Shown piece after piece: positions 56,460 through 64,000 of a stretch of DNA of 64,000 nt. The stretch covers positions 682,001 to 746,000 of the forward strand of contig JADWQD010000003.1 of NCBI GenBank assembly GCA_016110215.1, in the 5' to 3' direction. Under the pieces are notes generated by a model, which was not told the origin of the DNA, made no database searches, and saw only the letters and a list, made by a program, of their open reading frames with translations. The translations under genes were made by a program, and so were the position numbers. The first letter of the stretch is position 1. The number at the start of each line of letters is the position of its first letter. This DNA is from Capronia americana (lineage: Eukaryota > Ascomycota > Eurotiomycetes > Chaetothyriales > Herpotrichiellaceae).

Positions 56460-57391
56460 TTAAACCAGAAAAGCAGCCACGAAGACTAAGCTACCAAGCG
56501 CAAATACAGATGCTCCAGAACGACCTGCAGCACCCTTAAACCCATTGATTGGTGGCACAATAGTGCTAGTCGGTTTGGTGGCATTGACAGGGACCGAAAT
56601 AGTAGCGGGAATAGTCGAAGATACGTTTGTCAACGAGAGAGTTGACGTAGTAGTATTCAAGGCCACCATGCTGGTGGACGAGTAATTGCCGAAAGGGGCC
56701 ATTGAGCTGGTCAATGGAGTAACGGTGGGCGCGTGGCATTCTCCGCTGGGGCTCGCCATGGAGACGGTAACGGTGCTTGTTGTGGTCGAGGTGACCGTCA
56801 AGGTGGAGCTGGTTGTCGTATCGGATGATGTGACGAATGGCGAAGTTGAACTTAAAGGGGAGCTGGTGGTGGAATCGGTCGTTGCAAAAGTAGAGCTCGA
56901 CGAAGAATCTGTGGTAGATGCAGAAGAGCTCGTCGTGGAATCCGTAGTGGACAGAGAATTGCTCGAAGTGGATGTCGTTGATGAGCTCGAGGATGCGGTG
57001 CTACTACTGGCACTACTGCTGCTGCTGCTGATCAAGTGTCTCAGCTCCTGGGGGCATTCGCGAGCTTTCCCCTTCCTAGGGACACATCCTATGCCGGTGG
57101 TAGTACAGTTGGAAGTGGAGGGGCAAGCATCTACTTCCTGTTAGCGCTGGACAGACACGAAAAAGTATTGGTCGGCTTACATCTATTGGAACAGCAGATG
57201 TCACCAGCTACAGGGTTGTAGCATGCGTCTGTACCGCACGCGACCCAGTTGGCGCCACAGGCAGCGCAGTCTCCATTCGCCGAAGGCTTGCAAGTCATTG
57301 CTCCGCGGGCGACGAGAGGTTCATGATCCGCGGAGCCGTAGGCCACGACGGCTAAGACGGTGACAACAATCAATGAGATATACGAGCGCAT
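56460..57391 (-). CDS. GPI-anchored Ser/Thr-rich wall protein
   Basis: Secreted cell-wall protein. Exons 57391-57181 and 57133-56460 give 294 residues. Signal peptide MRSYISLIVVTVLAVVAYGS, then a Cys-rich module (about 30-115; 13 or more cysteines, e.g. CAACGANWVACG, GDICCSNR, then CPSTSNCTTTGIGC), then a long Ser/Thr-rich stalk rich in TTST and SSST repeats, then NGFKGAAGRSGASVFALGSL with a hydrophobic end: a GPI-attachment signal. Splicing choice: the donor at 57180 (GTAAGC) needs the acceptor GAAG at 57134; an earlier CAG lies only a few bases after the branch CTAAC and would create a stop. No enzymatic domain. Likely structural or surface-adhesive. Confidence 0.82.
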
Positions 57392-58665
57392 CGTGACGTA
57401 TCAGGACTGATCTCGTACCGAATGTCGAATGGATGACAGCACTCTGTCTCGGTATGAATCGACTGATGATAGGCGTAGAAACGGGTGTTTCGGATCGCAG
57501 CTCGGTAGATGGGGGAATGCGAAATGGCTAAGGCGAGACTCAGACATCTTAAAGCACTCTCACGATTGGTAAATGGACGTCTTTGTGCCGAAAATGGAAA
57601 GCAGATAAAGAGACGTTGCGAGCTGGACCATGGAAGCCGTTTCTAGATTGCATGGTAGCACAAACAAAGCACAAGCTGGAAGACAAACCATAGACCCGAA
57701 TGATTCCGGCTTTGCAGACCAATTGGTGATGAAAAACATTCGAGAATGGTTTTACCTTGGACTCAATAGAGAGGTTGAAAGGCGCAATACTAGCATGTCA
57801 AGCTTCAACTGTGTGGTTTCGAGTGCAACAGGGTCGTGAGAGTCGCCGTTACAACGACCATGAGACTTCAAGCCAGACACAAAGCAACTTGGTCCTCCCT
57901 CACCAACAATAGGTAGCTGAAACCATAGTTGCCAAGGCAGTCCTTTGTCCATCAGTAAATGAGACTGGTGGTCTCGTCGCTTGCTTGCGGAAATCATGGT
58001 GAAGGAGATGGTGGAGGTTATGGAAGCAGAGGAATGCATGCCAAGACTTGGTGTGGCCGCAGGCGGAAGCCCCAATGAAGGATGACGTCAATGATTTCTC
58101 GAGGTCAATTTTTCTCCAGAAGACCATCTTCACCTCAACTTCACAAGTTCAACATTTCGATGTCAGATCCCAGAACTGCCACTGCGCACAAAGGCTGAAT
58201 TTGTATTGGACATCGAATGATAATTATCCATGTCGAATCATTTGCCGTCCGGGAACGCTAACTAATGCGACGCCAATCTTGTCCTAATCCTCCAGCAACG
58301 CTCTATCCAATAATAGCTTGCTATTCTGTATCTATCATGGGCGGCTGTGGTCTTGATAAGAGGCACCATGGGATTTATCAATGCCATGCAATTGATACCC
58401 CCTCTTCTAACTGCTTTGGTAGTCTTGGATTGCGTAGGAGGTCCCGAGACAATTCCAGGTTTCGCAGATCCGTGCTGGATGAGGTGATGAGCCAACCCAA
58501 GCACGTCTCCAGCGGAGGACAAGAAAAGGCAGGTGCCTCGCTCCTCCGAAATGTCTTCAAGTGTAGTACACAGCGCTCTCTGGCGGCTCACTTGACCGTC
58601 CGGGCCAGCTGCAATCAGCCGTCTCCGAGTAACGTGAATGTGAGCGGGTGAGGCAGCTTGGCAAC
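57392..58665. other. Divergent intergenic region
   Basis: 1.27 kb between the GPI-protein gene and the glycosyltransferase-like gene. No gene recognised; overlapping short frames on both strands near 58262-58665 look random. Confidence 0.45.
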
Positions 58666-60057
58666 ATGGGAAGCACAACTCCGGCCTGGTGCCAGACCCG
58701 GCAGCATAATGCGGAAATCCAGAAGTTTCAAGCGCAGCAGCCGCGACAAGAACAACAGTATCGTAACTCTTGCATCGGCGTCAAAGAACAGCAGCCTCTG
58801 CTCCCCATGTCGACACGGACATCGTTTGCTCCGGGCGGGAACAACTCACGGGTCCGTCGCTCCCTTGCCGTGGCCCTGGTGGGTGCCATCTGCTTTGTGA
58901 CCCTCGTACTCCATCGACTGCATGAGCTGCATTCTCAACGACCGCTCAGCTTCCCAACGTCAGAATCAGCGACAGGCTTTTCCAACGATCTTCGAGTATG
59001 GCAATTTGACAAGCCGGATGACGTGAAGGTCATTGGCCTGGTATTCTTTGGGCGGAAGAGTCGCGTGGAGGTTCTGCGCTGTTACATCGAGCGCAATCTG
59101 GTTGACTACGGAGGTTGGCTCGATGAGGTTCACTGGGTAAAGAACACCGACAACTCCGAAGACCTGAAGTACCTTGACGCCATCCTGGCTTCTTCTCCCC
59201 GGTACAAGACGGTCGGCCTCGAAGGAGTGGGATTTGCTGGGTACGGCCAGGCTTGGGGCAAGCTTGAGCGCGGGAGCCTGTATGTCAAGATCGACGACGA
59301 CGTGGTGTGGTTCGACGACGACACGATACCGCGTATCGTGAGCATGAAACTTGCGCATCCAGAGTATCTGCTCGTTAGTGCCAACATGATCAACTCGCCA
59401 CTGATGGGCTGGATCCATTATCACATGGGCGCCCTGCACCCGTACCTACCTGAGCTCGCCGACTACGAACTCGACATCTTCCATCGCAGGAAACCTTCCC
59501 GTAAGCCTTGGACATACTGGTCGTACCCAGACTGGACAGGGCCCCCCGATTACTTCTTCGGCATAACTCAAGAGCCACCCTATGATGGCCACCGGTGGCT
59601 GCGCTTGCGTAACGACACCGACATGCACCGTACACCAGTCTCTGAGATCGAGTACGCAACATGGGGCACGGGGCTCAAGTCATGGGCCATTGCCGCGCAA
59701 GAGCACTATTCTTTCTTGGAGAACCTCGCGGACGACAACCTCAACGTGTACAAGATGGGCGTTCGCAGCCCCGACTCCAGTGGCGGAAAACCATGGTTCA
59801 CAGTCGGCAAACGGCTCAGCATCAACTTCATCGCCATTTGGGCGGATGACGTACTTGATAATCTCCCGATGGACACGGTCGACGAAGAATGGTTGACCGT
59901 CAATTTGCCCAAGAAGCTGCAGCGACAAGTTGCCGTCAATACCGACGCTTTAGCAGTGCACTTCACCTTCGGAACGCAGGGGAATGTCGAGAAGACAGAT
60001 CTTCTGGCCCGATATCATGACTATGCGCTGAACGAGAAATGCGGTAGGCGGATCTGA
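58666..60057 (+). CDS. Type II membrane glycosyltransferase-like protein
   Basis: Intronless 463-residue protein with a short basic cytosolic N-terminus, a single membrane span (about residue 62-80, LAVALVGAICFVTLVLHRL) and a lumenal domain. The lumenal part has VIGLVFFGRKSRVEVLRCYI, LDEVHWVKNT, YVKIDDDVVWFDDDTIPRIV (a DDD metal-binding motif like GT-A enzymes), and YWSYPDWTGPPDYFFG. This resembles an ascomycete family of hypothetical glycosyltransferases known only by sequence. The DxD-like triplet supports nucleotide-sugar use in the Golgi; activity is inferred. A start at the first ATG is used; a second ATG at residue 48 is possible. Confidence 0.72.
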   Translation: MGSTTPAWCQTRQHNAEIQKFQAQQPRQEQQYRNSCIGVKEQQPLLPMSTRTSFAPGGNNSRVRRSLAVALVGAICFVTLVLHRLHELHSQRPLSFPTSESATGFSNDLRVWQFDKPDDVKVIGLVFFGRKSRVEVLRCYIERNLVDYGGWLDEVHWVKNTDNSEDLKYLDAILASSPRYKTVGLEGVGFAGYGQAWGKLERGSLYVKIDDDVVWFDDDTIPRIVSMKLAHPEYLLVSANMINSPLMGWIHYHMGALHPYLPELADYELDIFHRRKPSRKPWTYWSYPDWTGPPDYFFGITQEPPYDGHRWLRLRNDTDMHRTPVSEIEYATWGTGLKSWAIAAQEHYSFLENLADDNLNVYKMGVRSPDSSGGKPWFTVGKRLSINFIAIWADDVLDNLPMDTVDEEWLTVNLPKKLQRQVAVNTDALAVHFTFGTQGNVEKTDLLARYHDYALNEKCGRRI

Positions 60058-61050
60058 TGTGCTAGACAGCATCTGGGCTTTGCATTCCGCACCGAGAACG
60101 GATGACGGCGAACGGAGTTTGTATGGTCGGGTTTCTACCGTGAAGCGCTCAGCGCATTAGCTGCGCTTTGTCCAGGACACGCCACCATGGAGAACGATCT
60201 GCCATCGAAACCTTTCTTAATGTGTACTCCCCAGGCCGGAGGAACCAGCGGAACCTTCCGACTCAGCAACTAGACAGGCTTTGCTTGCCTTCCCAAGGTT
60301 GTTGTATGTACTTATCAGGAAACGATCCTTGCGGTTAAAGCCAAAAGAAGATATGCTACGACTGGACGCGCCCCATCACTCTGCAGGGAAGAAACGGTGT
60401 GGAAACAAAGGTTCGTACGGGTATGGCAGAGCTCAATCTACCTGCTCGGAACGTTCACTCTCGAACCAGAGATGATCGCAGGGTGTTTCAAGCCGACGCA
60501 CCGCACATATGTTGCTCATTACTACAGCATCGTAACCAACGTACTGTACAACTAAAGTACTTAACATGCGTGGTGTAATATGTATCCGGAGAGAAAAGCC
60601 TCGTGAGCCTCCGAGCGGAGCCTGCAGTGGCCTGGCACGCCTGGAAACCCAGTCTCCGCCCCCGAAACCCCGGAACCAACCCTCCGAGACCGCCTAGTAC
60701 GGTAACAGTAACTAATTACCTAATTCCGTGTCCTGTGCACAGGACGCGCCCGCTCACTTCCCGCTCCAATAGTAGCCATGCATGATTTGTGTTCGTTCTT
60801 ACAGACGAATTTGTATAGTTTCGACTTCGCGCAGGGAACTAGGATAGTCGGCCTTAGTCGGCACCGATCCACCAGATCCCAGATTAGCAATGTCAATGTC
60901 AATGTCACTGTTACTGTCACAATAACTCATACATGATACATGGTACATACATAGAAACACGACCAGAAAGCACGGGGAATCGGAGTAGTACCGGAGTACG
61001 CACTGTAAGCAAGGCTGTGGTTGTGGGCCTTAAGACAGACAGTCGGGCCT

Positions 61051-61068
61051 AGTGTGTGTGTGTGTGTG
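61051..61068. repeat. (GT)n microsatellite
   Basis: Eight to nine GT dinucleotides in the intergenic region before the GMC gene's 3' end. Confidence 0.8.
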
Positions 61069-61205
61069 GGAAGATGAGTCAACTCCAACGTAATCAGACT
61101 TTCTTGGTCTCACAGGCATCGAGGCCGTGTTTTTGCTCGCGGTCCAGCTTGCGGCGAGGATATACCGTTGCAAGTGCCGAGTATGTAGGATACGTATATA
61201 GTGAG

Positions 61206-61250
61206 TAAGTAAGCAGACAGGCGGGCAGGCGGGCGGGCAAGCGGGCAAAG
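61206..61250. repeat. G-rich GGCGGGCA-type tandem repeat
   Basis: Imperfect tandem GCAGGCGG/GCGGGCAA units, G-rich on the plus strand. Confidence 0.7.
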
Positions 61251-61404
61251 TGTCTGGCTTATCCTGCGTCGGCGTAGTGACTGCCTTGGGGGGTGTGCGT
61301 GTTCGGGACGAAGTGCTCTAGACGCAGTATGAGGACCTTACTTGTACCTGTCGTGGTGGAACGGGGACGAATCGAGGTCAAGATTCAAGTAGATAGACGT
61401 ATAC

Positions 61405-61478
61405 GCAGAGAGAGAGGCGGACAGATACGCAGACTCATACACAGGGAGAGAGACAGACAGAGACAGATAGAGAGGATA
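61405..61478. repeat. Purine-rich CAGA/GAGA repeat
   Basis: Imperfect GAGA, GACAGA and CAGATA units along about 75 bp in the 3' flank of the GMC gene. Confidence 0.65.
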
Positions 61479-61556
61479 AGTACTTAGCAAAACCGTCTCA
61501 ACAAGTACGCCGTAACCACACTCGCTATTGTGCATCTACTACTGTACGGATGTATT

Positions 61557-63580
61557 TTACTTGGCCAACTTCCCCAGCGCAGCGTAGTCCCAGTCCTCCT
61601 TGATGAGATCGGCCGCCTTCTCCGCCACCATGTATACGCTCGAGACGATATTGCCGGACACATTGTTTGAAAAGACGCTAGCGTCCGCGACTCTCAGGCC
61701 CTCCACCCCCTTGACTCTCAACCTGGAATCCACCGTGTCTCCCATGGCGCAGGTGCCGCAGCTGTGATACTCGCCGATGACGTACTCTGCCACCGCCGCG
61801 CGCCGCCCTTGCACGGTGTCAAGTGGGAACTTCTCCGGCTCAGGTAAGACGCGGCGGGTGAGCTTGTCCTTCAGGTTTGGCGCCTGCACGAGCTTCTCTG
61901 CGAATTTCAGCCCCGCGGCCATGACAGCCACGTCGGCTTTGTTGCCCAGATAGTTGGGATGGATCTCTGGTGCGACCGTGGGTTCTGAGGACTTGATATG
62001 CACGTGGCCTCGAGAAGCGGGGTATTGGAGGCAGACGGCGAATGTGACACCATCTTTGGCACCCTCCGCTGGGGGAGGGAAGAGTTTCGACTGGTCCGAG
62101 ACACCGTCCTTGAAGTTTCCTGTCGCGGCGATGAAGATGAATTGGAGGTTTGCCGACTTATCGGACTTGATGTGCTTGATGACTTGGTCCAGCTGTTTCT
62201 TTTGGAACGGTGTTGCAGTCTTCTGTGATTCTTCGATCGATCGGACGATTTCGTCGAGCTCGCCCTCCTCCAAGAACAAGGTGGCTGGGAAGAAGCCCTG
62301 GACGGATTGAATCGCCGTGAGAGGTCCGCCTTGCTCTTCCGCGAGGGCCTTTTGTGCTGCGGCCATAACTTCAGGCTTGTAAACAGAGTCACCCGACATT
62401 TGGCCGTCGGCGAGCTCGTAGACCGTGCCGCCTGCTGTATGGTCTTGGTAGTTCTCTCCGACCGAGGGTAAGTCGACTAGACACTCGACTCCTGCGGCTC
62501 TCAGGATTTCTGGGTTGCCGATACCCGACATCTCCAGGATCTGGGGCGAGTTAATGGCGCCGCCAGTGACAATTACCTCTCGCCTGGCTTTGACGGTGTG
62601 TTTCTGGCCGTTGTTGATGAATTCCACACCCGTGGCTCTTTTGTTCTCGAGAATAACTCGCGAGACCAGGGACTCGGTAATGACTCTGAGGTTGGGACGG
62701 TGCTCGTTCGCTTCGAAGTATCCTCGAGCAGCGTAACTGCGCTTCCCTTTGTTTGGCCCAGTACGGGCGACTGAACCCAAAGTATTGTAGAAGCCAATGT
62801 GGTCGCCGCTCCAGGGATCAAGAGGCTTCTTGTCAAAGCCAGCGGTGTATTCTGCGGCTTTGATCACATCGTCCTCAATCGGCAGGCGGAAGTCGTTGAA
62901 GCTCGTCCGCACCGGACCACTCGTGCCATGATTCTCTCCGACAAACGGCATTGTCGAACGGTCGGTAATTCGTTCATCGATCGGCTCCAAGGTTTGGTGC
63001 TTGCGCATGTATTGCTTCATGTTGGCCGTGGACCATGAAGGATCCTTTGCAAGTTCGGCCCAGTCGTCTAGGTCCTGTTCTGAACCCCTCACGTACCTGG
63101 TGAAACAATAGGATTAGGATCTCCGATAGTGTACAGCCTGGCTTCGAAGGACTCACATCATATAGTTGATTGCGCTTGAACCACCCAAGGCCTTGCCGCG
63201 GGCCACTTGGTGCACTTTGTTCTTGTTTCCTGGCTATGATCGAAGTTTAGCCAGGGTACGAGATGCGAAATATTGACTCGTCGTACCTGCGGTATGGTAT
63301 TCCATGCCCAGTCATACTCTTTGTTACCTAGCATCTGAACGAACAGGGCGGGAATATCGACGAGAGGATCGCCAAGTCGATTCTTACCAGCCTCGATGAC
63401 ACCGACCGTGACGTCTGGATTCTCTGTCAAACGGGCAGCAATGGCCAGCCCGGCGGCGCCGCCTCCACATATGAGGTAGTCGTAGCTTTGCTCCGTTACA
63501 AACTCATCGACGCTGACAAGGGCGGATTTCTGGGCCCCGTTGGCTCCGTTGACGCCATTAACACCATTAGTAGTCGTCAT
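61557..63580 (-). CDS. GMC oxidoreductase (FAD-dependent)
   Basis: Glucose-methanol-choline family enzyme, an FAD-dependent alcohol oxidase/dehydrogenase. Exons 63580-63287, 63233-63157 and 63096-61557 give 636 residues; introns are 53 and 60 bp. FAD motif DYLICGGGAAGLAIAARL (GGGAAG at 39-44), ADP-ribose-binding IEAGK, ARGKALGGSSAINYMMYVRG across introns 2-3, GMC signature 2 VTGGAINSPQILEMSG, and C-terminal catalytic EYHSCGTCAMG (His) plus NNVSGN. It starts with an NGVNGVNGANG low-complexity leader and no signal peptide, suggesting an intracellular enzyme. A TATATAAG element sits at about 63697-63704 on the minus strand, 118 bp upstream. Substrate is unknown (aryl alcohol, choline and glucose are all possible). 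Confidence 0.92.
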
Positions 63581-64000
63581 GTTTGCAGACTTGATAGCAA
63601 TAGGGTTAGGTGCTGTGGTTCGAGGGCCCGATCTGCGTGAAACTGGCCAGGGACGTGAAATGGAAGAAGGTCTGGTGGGGTGATGAGAGCACCTCCTTAT
63701 ATAGACATGGCACCCTTCTGCCTGCGGGTGGTCAATCAGCCGTATGTCATCGTATTCACACTGTACCACTGTAGGATTCCTTGGTCTCGGGCTAGGCTAG
63801 AAGATTTGCATTACCCGTTTCTTCGGACCTACTGTAAACGGTAGTACTTTGGTGGAAGCTCGAACCAGTAACGCGGAGCAACCCGAAGAAGCAATAGGAC
63901 GAATAGCAATGCAGGCGTGAGCCTCGACCGGGGTTAGTGCCACAGGGACAAGCCCTGGGGGGGGGAGGTAACATAGTTGTGGAAGGGTCAGTTTGACTTT
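63581..64000. promoter_or_regulatory. GMC promoter region
   Basis: 420 bp upstream of the GMC gene with a CTATATAAGG element on the minus strand near 63695-63704. No gene seen at the edge. Confidence 0.5.

Larger units (their letters stand above)
60058..61556. other. Intergenic with low-complexity repeats
   Basis: 1.5 kb between convergent genes. It contains a GT dinucleotide run, a GGCGGGCA-like stretch and a purine-rich CAGA/GAGA stretch, listed separately. No gene found. Confidence 0.5.

Noticed and set aside
61557..64000. Secondary-metabolite cluster built around the GMC oxidoreductase
   Set aside because: No core synthase, P450 or transporter next to it inside the window.

Overview
The window is nuclear DNA of a filamentous ascomycete. 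Genes carry short GT-AG introns (mostly 44-70 bp) with CTAAC/CTGAC-like branch sites, are spaced without operons, and encode typical Pezizomycotina families: Zn2Cys6 and bZIP-like regulators, RTA1-like protein, GH16 glucanase, Vip1 kinase, SRPK, UTP21 and a Sec4-type Rab. The protein set would fit Eurotiomycetes (Chaetothyriales-like), but this placement is an impression and not a measured result. I reconstructed splicing by eye and checked that every model keeps reading frame across all junctions. No transposon, rRNA, tRNA or CRISPR array was recognised.

Layout. 0.1-6 kb: LAT-type amino acid permease, a bZIP-like regulator, and an SDR oxidoreductase divergent from that regulator. 6-15 kb: RBM25-type splicing factor, a 2.6 kb gene-poor gap, and an AlcR-like zinc-cluster factor. 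15-21 kb: mitochondrial Nca2, Sec4-type Rab GTPase, profilin (housekeeping genes for mitochondria, secretion and actin). 21-35 kb: RTA1-like membrane protein, a second Zn2Cys6 factor, ribosome-biogenesis UTP21, and the inositol pyrophosphate kinase Vip1. 35-41 kb: a membrane GT2 polysaccharide synthase divergent from a membrane-anchored GH16 glucanase, a plausible glucan synthesis/remodelling pair.

42.6-50.5 kb is the most unusual block: a TPR-CHAT protease head-to-head with a caspase-fold (C14) protease, followed by a 96-aa small protein and a DUF6594 C-terminal membrane protein. Two clan-CD proteases of the type used in cell-death and incompatibility systems sit side by side with a candidate membrane protein. 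The CHAT gene has lost frame just after its catalytic cysteine, apparently by slippage between 10-bp direct repeats, so the locus may be decaying or under diversifying/birth-death evolution. 51.7-63.6 kb: SR-protein kinase, metallophosphoesterase, GPI-anchored Ser/Thr-rich wall protein, a type II membrane glycosyltransferase-like protein, and a GMC oxidoreductase.
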